The position numbers were made by a program, and so were the translations under genes. Below the pieces are notes generated by a model. The model was not told the DNA's origin. It worked only from the letters and a program-made list of their open reading frames with translations, and made no database searches. A stretch of DNA of 51,660 nucleotides, taken from positions 76,041-127,700 of the forward strand of contig NZ_KB912917.1 in assembly GCF_000383875.1 (NCBI RefSeq). Reading direction: 5' to 3'. Origin of the DNA: Caldibacillus debilis DSM 16016. Its GTDB lineage: Bacteria > Bacillota > Bacilli > Bacillales > Caldibacillaceae. Below, in pieces: positions 43,776-51,660 of the stretch; within the stretch, counting starts at the first letter, position 1, and every line of letters starts with the position of its first letter.

Positions 43776-43884
43776 CTTATCTTCCAAGCCGTCCAGACGA
43801 CTTGCTGGAATTGGCACAGTGCTTTCATGCGAAAGCCCGCTGCCGAGGTTTCATCGGGCCAGTCCCTCCACCTCTCTGGATAAG
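43776..43884 (-). promoter_or_regulatory. SAM-I (S-box) riboswitch aptamer
   Basis: The minus strand starts CTTATCCAGAGAGGTGGAGG, continues GACTGGCCC, GATGAAACCTCGGCAGC, then GTGCCAATTCCAGCAAG, and closes P1 with GGAAGATAAG. These are the conserved S-box core elements. High SAM should switch off the metNIQ-amidohydrolase operon. Confidence 0.97.
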
Positions 43885-43923
43885 AAATGACGAGGAAAAT
43901 ATGTAATTTTTATGTATGATTGT

Positions 43924-43952
43924 ATAGTAATATGAATGTTTGAAAATGTCAA
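43924..43952 (-). promoter_or_regulatory. Promoter of the metNIQ operon
   Basis: Minus strand: TTGACA (43947-43952), 17 bp, TACTAT (43924-43929). The transcript would start near 43917, about 33 nt before the aptamer. Confidence 0.85.
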
Positions 43953-44045
43953 TATGCGAGTTTTTCCTGACGATCAGTCTGCCAAGGAGCAGCCCTCTTT
44001 TTCATTAATTGTTGCTTTCTTTCCTGCCGCGCTTACGCCTGGTTC

Positions 44046-44090
44046 CCCCTTCATAGGCGTGCGTCTTCGATCACTCACCTATTGAAGGGG
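44046..44090. other. Long stem-loop in a divergent spacer
   Basis: CCCCTTCATAGG pairs with CCTATTGAAGGGG (44078-44090) with one bulge. The location is between two divergent promoters, so a terminator role would need an unseen transcript. Confidence 0.35.
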
Positions 44091-44164
44091 ATAAGTTTTG
44101 CCCACAAATATTTTACGCATACTTTTTTTGACAGCCCGTCGGAACCGTCCCGGCAGAAAAAGGG

Positions 44165-44194
44165 TTGACCAAAATCCTCTCCGTCTTTCATAAT
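44165..44194 (+). promoter_or_regulatory. Promoter of the DUF4085/SUKH gene
   Basis: TTGACC (44165-44170), 18 bp, CATAAT (44189-44194), about 40 bp before the ATG at 44235. Confidence 0.6.
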
Positions 44195-44234
44195 CAAAGT
44201 AATCAACAATCCGAACGAAAAGGAGACTCGTCCG

Positions 44235-45533
44235 ATGAAATTTTTTTCGAAAAAATGGTATGAAACTATGCAGGATCCCCATCTTTTGACCTTCCCCGAA
44301 TCCGATGAAGAATGGGCGGATTTCATCCGCGGTTTCGAAGAAGAAAGCGAGGATTTCCGCGCCTATTTGCGGGGAGAGCTGGAATCCATTAAAGACCGGC
44401 TGCTGCAGATCCTCCCCGAAACCTTCCACCCCTATGTGCTGGACGGGACGATCAATCAGCCCGAACTCCCGAAACGGGTCCGGGACGAGGTTTTGGCCTG
44501 GCTGAAAGAAAAACAGGAAGAAGCGGAAAAGATGATCGACGCGGCCGGGGAATACAAGGAAAAAATCCGCGGGCAGTTGCCGGAAGGTTTGGCGGAAATC
44601 GCGGACGCCGGGCTCCATGATGCCCAAATCCGTTTCATCCGCCGCGGGGAGGACGTTTTGCGGCTCACCCTGGACGGATCCGGCAGTTTCAGTTACGGCG
44701 AGGCCGCCGTGATCGAAATATCGGGGATCAAGGAGGAAAGATCCGAATTCCCATTGGCTCCCGGCATGTATTGGCTGTACGAGGAGACGGACGTGGAAAG
44801 GGACGGGTTCCGGCTTGGGGTCCTGTTCGATTCCCCGATGACGGAATGGGAAATCACCGCAACCGATTTCCGGATCCGCCATTTTTACCGAAACGAAGAA
44901 CATCCCGGATGGGCGGATGAAGACGGTCCGGCCGGGGCATCGGACGGCGAATGGAAAAAGGCGGAACGGCGCCTCGGGTTCCGCTTTCCCCAGGCTTTCC
45001 GGGAACTGATGAACAGGCAAAACGGCGGACGGATCGACCATCCCTTTTTCCTCCTTCCGGACCGGGCGGTGGAAATTACCCGGATTTTGCCGCTGGAAGA
45101 GTTGGCGGAACAAGGCGGCGTCATCCCTTTTGCGGCTTGCGCCATCGGTTCGGTCGCCTTCCTCCGGGAAACCGGTCAGATCGTTTATGTGGCGGAAGAC
45201 GGAGAACCGCGGCCATTGGCGGATTCTTTCGAAGAATGGACCCGGCTTTTGCTGAGCGGGGAATTTGTTGAGGCGGAAGACCCGCTTTCCGACCCGCTCC
45301 CGCCGGAAGAATTGGAAGCCGCCCTTTTCAGCGGGGATTTGGGGCTCGCCGTCCGGGCATGGAATACGATCGCCGAACGGCCGGAAGAACACGTGCCGCT
45401 CATCAAAAAGGCGCTGCCCCATTTTATCAACCATGAGGACATGCAACTGGGACAAATCGGAGAATTGTTCGCCGGCCATTTCGTGGCCGAAGGCATCATC
45501 ACCGAAGAATTCTTGGAATCAATCAAAAGATGA
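44235..45533 (+). CDS. DUF4085 protein with SMI1/KNR4 (SUKH)-like domain
   Basis: The 432-residue cytosolic protein has an N-terminal DUF4085-like region (about residues 1-235; MKFFSKKWYETMQD is the usual start). A SUKH-type domain follows (about 236-345; RLGFRFPQAFRELMNRQNGG, FLLPDRAVEITRILPLEEL, IPFAACAIGSVAFL). An acidic helical tail ends the protein. SUKH domains are common in immunity proteins against polymorphic toxins, but also occur alone as binding modules. No toxin gene is beside it. AAAAGGAG precedes the ATG. Single-gene transcript with its own promoter and terminator. Confidence 0.8.
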   Translation: MKFFSKKWYETMQDPHLLTFPESDEEWADFIRGFEEESEDFRAYLRGELESIKDRLLQILPETFHPYVLDGTINQPELPKRVRDEVLAWLKEKQEEAEKMIDAAGEYKEKIRGQLPEGLAEIADAGLHDAQIRFIRRGEDVLRLTLDGSGSFSYGEAAVIEISGIKEERSEFPLAPGMYWLYEETDVERDGFRLGVLFDSPMTEWEITATDFRIRHFYRNEEHPGWADEDGPAGASDGEWKKAERRLGFRFPQAFRELMNRQNGGRIDHPFFLLPDRAVEITRILPLEELAEQGGVIPFAACAIGSVAFLRETGQIVYVAEDGEPRPLADSFEEWTRLLLSGEFVEAEDPLSDPLPPEELEAALFSGDLGLAVRAWNTIAERPEEHVPLIKKALPHFINHEDMQLGQIGELFAGHFVAEGIITEEFLESIKR

Positions 45534-45543
45534 ACGGATAAAA

Positions 45544-45586
45544 CCGGCGGGCCGCCTCCGATGCCGAGGAAGCCCGCCGGATTTTT
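45544..45586 (+). terminator. Rho-independent terminator
   Basis: CCGGCGGGC (45544-45552) pairs with GCCCGCCGG (45572-45580), followed by ATTTTT. It lies 11 bp after the stop of the SUKH-domain gene. Confidence 0.88.
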
Positions 45587-45690
45587 ACAGGGGATGAAGC
45601 GCCAAAGGGCCATTCCCGCGCCTTCCTCCCGGACCTTTCTCACCCGAATCGATTCAAGATCTCTTGCCTGCCCTCGAAAAGAACAAAACC

Positions 45691-46323
45691 CTATAAATCA
45701 TTGATCCCCTTGAAAAACTCATAAGCAAAGAATAAGGAAAAGCCCACCAACAGGCATCCCGCGATGGTGGAAACCCATTTGATGAACGTCCGATTTACGA
45801 TTTTTCGTGCCCCTGCCACGATGGACATGAAAATAAGATCATGGAGCAAAATCCCCGTTAAAATTCCCGAGGCCACGGCAAAAAAACCGGTTTTTTCCGA
45901 AGCATGAAAAGAATGGGTTAAAACCGTTCCGAATACGCCGAGCCAAAACACGACGCTTCCCGGCGAAATGGCGACCAAAAATCCATTCCAATAGGATGAT
46001 TTCAATGATTTTTTTATTTTTTCATTTCCCAAACGGATATCCTTATCCGCATTTTTGATGCTGTCGATCCCGATATACAATAAAATGAGGGAGCCGAACA
46101 GCCACATTAAGGTTTGGACGGCGGGCACGGCCAGAACGGACGCGAAGCCAAAATAAAGAAGGGTAATCAAGATCAAATCCACCGTCATCCCGCCCAGTCC
46201 GACAAACCATCCATGGAAAAACCCGTTTTTCAAGCCTTGTTTCGTCATTTCGATGGTCACCGCCCCGACGGGAAGGGCGATGGATAAACCTAACAATACG
46301 TGGGTGAAGAAAAGCGCAAACAT
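45691..46323 (-). CDS. LysE family amino-acid exporter
   Basis: The 210-residue membrane protein has about six helices. LGLSIALPVGAVTIEMTKQGLKNG is the typical LysE/RhtB start, and AISPGSVVFWLGVFG is the mid-protein motif. It exports an amino acid or related metabolite. The ATG at 46323 follows GGAGGGG; the frame extends to 46413 without a site. It is divergent from a MocR regulator that probably controls it. Confidence 0.9.
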   Translation of the reverse strand: MFALFFTHVLLGLSIALPVGAVTIEMTKQGLKNGFFHGWFVGLGGMTVDLILITLLYFGFASVLAVPAVQTLMWLFGSLILLYIGIDSIKNADKDIRLGNEKIKKSLKSSYWNGFLVAISPGSVVFWLGVFGTVLTHSFHASEKTGFFAVASGILTGILLHDLIFMSIVAGARKIVNRTFIKWVSTIAGCLLVGFSLFFAYEFFKGINDL

Positions 46324-46453
46324 CCGACCCCTCCAACCTTGCCGGATCAACCGGCCGCTTTGAATCCCTGGAACCGCTATTGCAAACGACGGGATTACTC
46401 CAGCCATTGGCATTTGATAAAATTAATATAATCTCAAATTAACCCCAACAAAA

Positions 46454-46484
46454 GGTACAGTTTTTGAAAATCATATAGGGACAG
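46454..46484. promoter_or_regulatory. Direct-repeat candidate for MocR binding
   Basis: GGTACAG (46454-46460) and GGGACAG (46478-46484) lie 24 bp apart in the 184-bp spacer between the divergent genes. MocR/PdxR proteins often bind direct repeats in such spacers. Confidence 0.35.
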
Positions 46485-46507
46485 ATTGGAATGCGGGTGG
46501 TCACCAC

Positions 46508-47923
46508 ATGTTTGAAATCACGCCAACCTTTGACGAAAACGCGGATAAACCCCTATATTTCCAACTTTATGATTACATCCGGGGAGAAATGGAAGCGGGA
46601 CGGATTCCCCCCAACACCCGGTTGCCGTCCATCCGGAAACTGGCCCGGCATCTGGGAGTCAGCAAAAACACGGTGGAAGCCGCCTATCAACAATTAATGG
46701 CGGAAGGGTACATGATCAGCAAACCGAAAAGCGGGTATTATGCAGCCGAAATGGAAGATCGGCCGTCCGCCGCCATCCATTCGCACAAGAAGATTTCTTT
46801 ATTCGACCAGAGGAACCGGCATATGCCAGCCAAAACCGATATCCGGATTGATTTTCGGCACGGGAATATTGATCGGGAAAGTTTTCCCATTGCGGTATGG
46901 AAAAAGTTAAGCAATCAAGTGATGCGGGAAAAGGAAATTTTTTCCTATGGAGAGCCGCAGGGAGAGCCCGAATTTCGCCTCGAACTTGCGAAATACTTGT
47001 ATCAATCGCGGGGAGTGGTATGTTCTCCCGATCAGATCATCATCGGCGGAGGAATCCAGCAGCTGCTCAGCCTCCTCTGTTTAATCATCGGGGCAAAACG
47101 CCATCCGATCGCTTTTGAAAATCCGGGTTATGATGGGGCGAGGGAAATCTTTCTCCATCACGGCTTTCCGGTCATCCCCATTGAGGTGAATCGGCAAGGC
47201 ATTCATCTGGAAAAACTGGAAAAAAGTGAAGCTCGTTTCGTGTATGTTACCCCTTCGCACCAATTTCCCCTTGGATTCATTATGCCCGTCGCCAGCCGCA
47301 TCAAGCTGATCCGGTGGGCGGAGCGGGCAAACGGATATATCATTGAAGACGATTACGACAGCGAATTTCGGTATAAAGGGAAACCGATCCCGGCTTTGCA
47401 AGGATTGGATCCCCACGGCCGGGTCATCTATTTGGGCACGTTTTCCAAATCGCTATTGCCTTCCGTTCGCATCGCCTACATGATCTTGCCGAAACCGTTG
47501 ATGACGAAGTATAAAATGAATTTTTCCATATATGAGCAGCCTGTTTCAAAAATTCATCAAAAGACCCTTTACCTATTTATGCGTGAAGGCTATTGGGAAA
47601 AGCATCTCCGGAAAATGAGGCATGTTTATCAGAAAAAACATATGATGCTGATCCGGACGATTCAAACGTATATGGGAGACAACGTGAGGATCATCGGAGA
47701 AGATTCCGGACTCCATGTCATCCTGGAGGTGAAAAGCGACGATACGGAGGAACATCTGATTCAAACGGCAAAAAATGCTGGCATCCGCGTTTACCCGACA
47801 TCCAACTATTGGATGGACAACCCGCCTTCGCCTTACCCGCAAATCCTTATGGGATTCGGCGGATTAAGCGAAAATGAAATGATCCAAGGAATCCGTATAT
47901 TGAGCGAAACTTGGTTCAGCTAG
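46508..47923 (+). CDS. MocR-type regulator (GntR HTH fused to aminotransferase fold)
   Basis: The 471-residue product has a GntR winged helix (about residues 12-80; LPSIRKLARHLGVSKNTVEAAYQQL), a linker, and a class I aminotransferase domain (about 105-471). The PLP lysine should be in LGTFSKSLLPS (near residue 313); IIEDDYDSEFRY holds the Asp/Tyr pair. It senses PLP or a PLP-amino acid adduct and controls transcription. The divergent LysE gene is the obvious target. ATG after GGGTGGT. Confidence 0.93.
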   Translation: MFEITPTFDENADKPLYFQLYDYIRGEMEAGRIPPNTRLPSIRKLARHLGVSKNTVEAAYQQLMAEGYMISKPKSGYYAAEMEDRPSAAIHSHKKISLFDQRNRHMPAKTDIRIDFRHGNIDRESFPIAVWKKLSNQVMREKEIFSYGEPQGEPEFRLELAKYLYQSRGVVCSPDQIIIGGGIQQLLSLLCLIIGAKRHPIAFENPGYDGAREIFLHHGFPVIPIEVNRQGIHLEKLEKSEARFVYVTPSHQFPLGFIMPVASRIKLIRWAERANGYIIEDDYDSEFRYKGKPIPALQGLDPHGRVIYLGTFSKSLLPSVRIAYMILPKPLMTKYKMNFSIYEQPVSKIHQKTLYLFMREGYWEKHLRKMRHVYQKKHMMLIRTIQTYMGDNVRIIGEDSGLHVILEVKSDDTEEHLIQTAKNAGIRVYPTSNYWMDNPPSPYPQILMGFGGLSENEMIQGIRILSETWFS

Positions 47924-48029
47924 CATAATCTGCCGTCAGGCGGGGGCTTCACCCATTTTCTGCGGGAAGGCGGCGGACCGGCAGGCGATCCGCAGCGTCC
48001 TTCCCGTTTAAAATGCCCCGGTTTGCAAA

Positions 48030-49745
48030 TCATCCGTTCACCCTGTACAAATAGATCCTCCACCAGGAATCATCGTCCTCGAATACCTTTTCCAGGGCGA
48101 GGCCGTTTTCCTCCGCGTTAAGGATCGGGACCGCCGAAAGGATATACTCCCCGCCCATTTTTTTGAACTGTTCCGTGTTCAAATCCAAGTCTTTGATCAC
48201 CCGTTCCGATCGTTTCGAAAACATATAATGTTTGCCCAGCTCGGCGGTGAAAATATAGCAGCGGCCGCCCCAATGGTCGAAATAATCCCGGATCGTTTTG
48301 TCTTTCGCCAGTTCCCGTTCGATGATTTTGCGGAATTCCAATTTATAGCTTAAAGGATAGATATTGTTATAGGTATCGAGGGTATAAAAGCCGTTGTATT
48401 GGGCGATCGCCGGATGGATGCCGATGCTGGCCACCCGGTAGTCCTCCGCCGGTTTTCCGATATAGGCTTTGATTTCCTGAAACTGCTTTTCCGCGTAAAA
48501 CTGTTTGAAGCTCGGGGAGTGGCGGTAATAGATTTGCTCGTTGTACGGAACAAGGATGAGAAACTGGGCCAAAATCAGGCCGGCGGCGGCCGCCTTCCCC
48601 AGCCGTTCCGTCCTCTCCCCGCCCAAAAAAGGCCATGATCTCACCGCATCCGCCAGGATCTTTAACGACAAGGCGAAGAGGGCATAGACGACGACCGGGC
48701 TGAAATAATGGAAACGGGAAAAATTGAAGGAATTCAGGATGCCGACCCGTTCTTTCAGCGGCTGCCACCCTTCGTAGAACCAGAAGGCGTACCAGGTGGA
48801 CAAAGCGAGATGAAAGAAATGGAGAAAAAGAAACAGCTTCTCTTCCTTCCATCTTTTTTTCCAGATCACGTAAACGAGGCACAGCAGGGAGAAGGGCAGG
48901 ATCAATTTGTCGTGGACCGAGCGGTCCTGGTTATGGGCGAAAATATAGTTTTTCAAGATCAATTTGAAAGTGGCCGCAAGGCTGTTTTTCGATTCGTAAA
49001 AAACGTCCCGGTTTGTCGGTTCATGGGGAAGGAGTATGGAAGTGACCAAACGGTGATCCATCAGCAGATAAATGCCGGTCATGTAAACAATCGCAAGCAG
49101 GAACCGGACGTTCCATTTCCTTGTCCGGATGGCGTCGATCAGCCAAACAACGCCCATCGCCGTCAAAAAATAGAAAAAACCGAGGACGAAGCTGGACAAA
49201 AAGGGCAGACCCGTCAATATCAAATAATGGAACCATTTGGCCTTCCCCGCCCGGATGTGCAAAAACGCCCACAGGGCAAGGGGCATGCCCAAAATGCTCA
49301 GCATCCCCGAAGGCCAATAGGGAATCAAGGAAAAGGTCAAGGCCGTCCCGATTTGAATGAACCAGGCTCTTTCGTCTTTGACGATGAAATCCTTCAGCAG
49401 CAAATACATGCCGATAAACGCGAGAAGGCGGGTGATCAGTTGGCTGAGCCCGTAGGCGATGACCGGGGGGAAGACCATGAACAGAGCGATCATGGCGTAA
49501 AACTCCGTATAAAAGGCATTCCGCTTCAATTCCCCGTTGATGATCTGTCCGATCGGCGCATCCCCGGGGGCGAACAGCTGCCCACTTTCTTTCAGCACCT
49601 TATACCAGGCGATGTTCGAGTCCAAGTTGTCATGGATCCGCATATGGGCATCTTCGCCGAGGATAAAATAGGGGGATGTCCATAATCCGATGATGAGGCA
49701 GGCGATCCCGATGAAAAACGGTTTATTGCAAAATTTTCTTGCCAT
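48030..49745 (-). CDS. DUF6044/YkoS-like polytopic membrane protein (GT-C candidate)
   Basis: The 571-residue product has about ten to twelve membrane helices. An early extracytoplasmic loop DAHMRIHDNLDSNIAWYKVL has acidic residues like GT-C glycosyltransferases. A C-terminal extracytoplasmic domain of about 150 residues follows (FKQFYAEKQFQEIKAYI). It would transfer the lipid-linked sugar made by the upstream GT2 and flipped by GtrA onto a wall polymer or teichoic acid, as YfhO does with CsbB/GtcA. ATG at 49745 has GGGGGGAG upstream and overlaps the gtrA-like gene by 23 bp. Confidence 0.8.
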   Translation of the reverse strand: MARKFCNKPFFIGIACLIIGLWTSPYFILGEDAHMRIHDNLDSNIAWYKVLKESGQLFAPGDAPIGQIINGELKRNAFYTEFYAMIALFMVFPPVIAYGLSQLITRLLAFIGMYLLLKDFIVKDERAWFIQIGTALTFSLIPYWPSGMLSILGMPLALWAFLHIRAGKAKWFHYLILTGLPFLSSFVLGFFYFLTAMGVVWLIDAIRTRKWNVRFLLAIVYMTGIYLLMDHRLVTSILLPHEPTNRDVFYESKNSLAATFKLILKNYIFAHNQDRSVHDKLILPFSLLCLVYVIWKKRWKEEKLFLFLHFFHLALSTWYAFWFYEGWQPLKERVGILNSFNFSRFHYFSPVVVYALFALSLKILADAVRSWPFLGGERTERLGKAAAAGLILAQFLILVPYNEQIYYRHSPSFKQFYAEKQFQEIKAYIGKPAEDYRVASIGIHPAIAQYNGFYTLDTYNNIYPLSYKLEFRKIIERELAKDKTIRDYFDHWGGRCYIFTAELGKHYMFSKRSERVIKDLDLNTEQFKKMGGEYILSAVPILNAEENGLALEKVFEDDDSWWRIYLYRVNG

Positions 49746-50175
49746 ATTCTCCCCCCCATTCCCTCTTTGTTTTCGTTTTGCGGAAGACAAACCATTTTTG
49801 TCCGAAATAATTGGTGACCGTATACAGGCCGTTTCCGAAAAGGACGGCCCATTCTTCCGTATACCTTTCCACCGTCTCCAGATGCCGCAGCGCCCCCTCG
49901 GCCAGCGCCAAGCCCGCCTTGTAGGAAAGCAGATAGCAAAGGAAAATGACGAGAATAAAGCGGAACAGGCCGGAACCGACCCGGACATCGCTTCGGAAAG
50001 TAAACCTCCGGTTCAAAAAAAAGCTGGCCAATGCGCCGGCGCCATTTCCGATAAACGTGGAAGGCCAGTAGGGAAGGCCGAACAAGGTCAGGCAAAGAAA
50101 GGTCACGGAAAGCCCGATGCACGTATTGATGACGCCCACGCCCAAAAACTTGATGAAAGGACTTTGGATCTTCAT
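49723..50175 (-). CDS. GtrA family flippase-like protein
   Basis: The 150-residue protein has four membrane helices (FIKFLGVGVINTCIGLSVTF, then STFIGNGAGALASFFLNRRFTF). GtrA/GtcA proteins move undecaprenyl-phosphate sugars across the membrane. The ATG overlaps the GT2 stop by four bases, which fixes a coupled operon. Confidence 0.92.
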   Translation of the reverse strand: MKIQSPFIKFLGVGVINTCIGLSVTFLCLTLFGLPYWPSTFIGNGAGALASFFLNRRFTFRSDVRVGSGLFRFILVIFLCYLLSYKAGLALAEGALRHLETVERYTEEWAVLFGNGLYTVTNYFGQKWFVFRKTKTKREWGGEYGKKILQ

Positions 50176-51164
50176 TTGCCCACCTGCTGTTTCGGCCGCT
50201 TATATTCTTGGCTGAAATGTTGCAACCGTTCTTCCAGGATGTACCGGGGCCGCCCCTTTACTTCTTCATAGATCTTCCCGACATACTCCCCGATCAGGCC
50301 GATGCTGATCAGGAGCAGGCCCCCGATAAACCAGAGGGAAATCATGATCGACGCCCAGCCGCCGACGGGATCGGCGGAGAATTTTTGCACAAGGACGTAG
50401 ACAGCCGCCAAAAAGCTGATCAGCGAACTGATAAAGCCGATGGCCGTAATCAACCGGATCGGCTTGACGCTGAAGGAAGTGATTCCGTCCAAGGCCAGGG
50501 CCAGCATTTTCGGCAACGGATATTTCGACTCCCCGGCCGCCCTTTCTTTCCGGTCATAATACACCTTGGCCGATTTAAAGCCCAAAAGGGGGACAATTCC
50601 CCTTAAAAAAAGGTTCGCCTCCTTATACTGGAGAAGGGCGTTCAGGGCGCGCCGGCTCAACAGCCGGTAATCCGCATGGTTGTATACGAGGGGCAGGCCC
50701 ATCTTTTCCATCAGCCGGTAAAACATTTGGGCCGTGGTCCGCTTGAAAAAGGAATCGGTTTCCCGCCGTTTGCGGACCCCGTACACCACATCGTAACCTT
50801 CCAAATATTTGATCACAAACTCCTTGATGACGGAGATATCGTCCTGGAGATCGGCGTCGATGGAAATGACGCAGTCGGAATAGCGGGAAGCTTCCTCCAG
50901 GCCGGCCATCAACGCCCGTTGGTGGCCGAAATTTCTCGACAGTTTCAGCCCGTTGACCATGCTGTCTTCCGTGTACGCCTTTTTGATCAGATCCCACGTC
51001 GAATCCCGGCTTCCGTCATCGACGAACAAAATTTTGCTGTTTCTATCCACATACCCTTCCTTGATTAATCGGGTCACGGTATTTTTCAGCTGCCTGAGCG
51101 TAGTCGGAAACACTTCCTCTTCGTTATAGCACGGTACCACGATTGTCAGCGACGGCTGTTTCAT
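50172..51164 (-). CDS. GT2 polyprenyl-phosphate glycosyltransferase (GtrB/CsbB type)
   Basis: The 330-residue product has a GT-A fold with VVPCYNEEE, FVDDGSRDST and SIDADLQDD (DXD metal site), and FLRGIVPLLG at the acceptor region. Two C-terminal membrane helices follow (about 233-295). It should load a sugar such as GlcNAc or glucose onto undecaprenyl phosphate at the inner face. ATG with AAGGGGGAT upstream. An ECF-type promoter lies 49 bp before the start, as csbB is SigX-controlled in Bacillus subtilis. Confidence 0.93.
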   Translation of the reverse strand: MKQPSLTIVVPCYNEEEVFPTTLRQLKNTVTRLIKEGYVDRNSKILFVDDGSRDSTWDLIKKAYTEDSMVNGLKLSRNFGHQRALMAGLEEASRYSDCVISIDADLQDDISVIKEFVIKYLEGYDVVYGVRKRRETDSFFKRTTAQMFYRLMEKMGLPLVYNHADYRLLSRRALNALLQYKEANLFLRGIVPLLGFKSAKVYYDRKERAAGESKYPLPKMLALALDGITSFSVKPIRLITAIGFISSLISFLAAVYVLVQKFSADPVGGWASIMISLWFIGGLLLISIGLIGEYVGKIYEEVKGRPRYILEERLQHFSQEYKRPKQQVGK

Positions 51165-51212
51165 CTTGATCCCCCTTGTTTTTACAAAGGAAATAGTTTT
51201 CCCTTCCTATTA

Positions 51213-51239
51213 GACGCCCAAAAACTGGATATTGTTTCA
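51213..51239 (-). promoter_or_regulatory. ECF-type promoter of the glycosylation operon
   Basis: Minus strand: TGAAAC (51234-51239), 17 bp, CGTC (51213-51216). It is the same box pair and spacing as the sigma-factor promoter at 12528-12554. The predicted leader is about 40 nt. Confidence 0.75.
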
Positions 51240-51660
51240 AACTTTCAGAGGAACTTGCCTGCTTTGTGCGGATGATTTTCCATGATGTTCCATCTCCGTC
51301 CAAAACTTGTCTATTATATTATATACGGAAAAATTTTAAAAAAACATTAAAAAAAGATGAAGGTATGTGTCAAGATTTTCTCGGGATGGTTATCAGATCA
51401 ATAATTCAGGCGCCCTCATTTTGTACACCACAACTAATGTTTTTGCCAGTTCCTGTAAATCGATTCCGGAAGTGTCAGTAATGTTGGCCATTATGGATGA
51501 CCTTCCGCAATCTTCCTACGGCACTTGAATTGCACGTGTATACCGCGATCGATCCGTGCCGCACCCCGACTGATGGCCGGGTTCTCTCATGCAATATTGC
51601 GCTCATCTTTACGATTTTCCGGGCTTCCCGCTGTTTTCGGACGCTCCTTTGTCTGTCTTT
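51240..51660. other. Right-end stretch without a recognised gene
   Basis: An AT-rich part near 51310-51365 holds TATAAT-like boxes. On the minus strand one frame is open from the right edge to a TGA near 51480 (about 60 codons, including HERTRPSVGVRHG). It has no family signature and may be the tail of a gene outside the window or chance. Confidence 0.25.

Noticed and set aside
44079-45479. Long minus-strand frame (466 codons) opposite the SUKH-domain gene
   Set aside because: The plus-strand gene has promoter, ribosome site and terminator; the antisense frame is a shadow.

Overview
The window looks like chromosomal DNA of a moderately thermophilic, low-to-mid G+C Bacillaceae, probably a Caldibacillus/Geobacillus-type organism. 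The evidence is strong GGAGG-type ribosome sites with many TTG and GTG starts, Bacillus-style SBP lipoproteins, an S-box (SAM-I) riboswitch, an MntABCD operon with an MntR-like operator, an ECF sigma/anti-sigma pair and two arrays with a 30-bp type I-B/III-like CRISPR repeat. The genus is an inference; no rRNA or other phylogenetic marker is present.

Left part (1-10.6 kb). A CRISPR array runs off the left edge and has its leader on its right side, so it is transcribed leftwards. Next come an operon of a CuA-type cupredoxin lipoprotein and an internally duplicated IPT/TIG-like lipoprotein, a TauE/SafE permease, and a glycerol-3-phosphate system (ugpC-ugpA-ugpE-ugpB) divergent from the glycerophosphodiesterase glpQ. 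Pho-box-like repeats lie in the shared control region.

Middle part (10.6-22 kb). A DUF2207 membrane protein and an ECF sigma/anti-sigma operon are divergent, and both carry ECF-type promoters (TGAAAC-N16/17-CGTA/CGTC). An M20 amidohydrolase followed by a polar amino-acid ABC transporter comes next. The second CRISPR array (14 repeats) then lies downstream of a cas6 gene. No other cas gene is in the window. The two leaders share a promoter and a distal palindrome at matching distances.

Right-centre (22-35 kb). After a frameshifted membrane-protein gene comes a catabolic-looking cluster: a ROK regulator, an iron/phosphonate-type ABC transporter with a fused double permease, an argininosuccinate-lyase-like enzyme and a BadF/GlcNAc-kinase-like ATPase. 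Its substrate is unknown. A HTH regulator with a cytosolic HExxH protein follows, then relics of an IS3-like element and of an Ig-like surface protein.

Right part (35-51.7 kb). This holds mntABCD behind a 24-bp palindrome, a SAM-riboswitch-controlled metN-metI-metQ-M20 amidohydrolase operon, a DUF4085+SUKH-like protein, and a LysE exporter divergent from a MocR regulator. The last unit is a three-gene lipid-linked glycosylation set (GT2, GtrA, DUF6044-like GT-C). Its promoter matches the sigma factor's own promoter, so one ECF regulon may join both ends of the window. Several gene-free stretches hold degenerate tandem repeats (about 52 bp, 66 bp and 21 bp).
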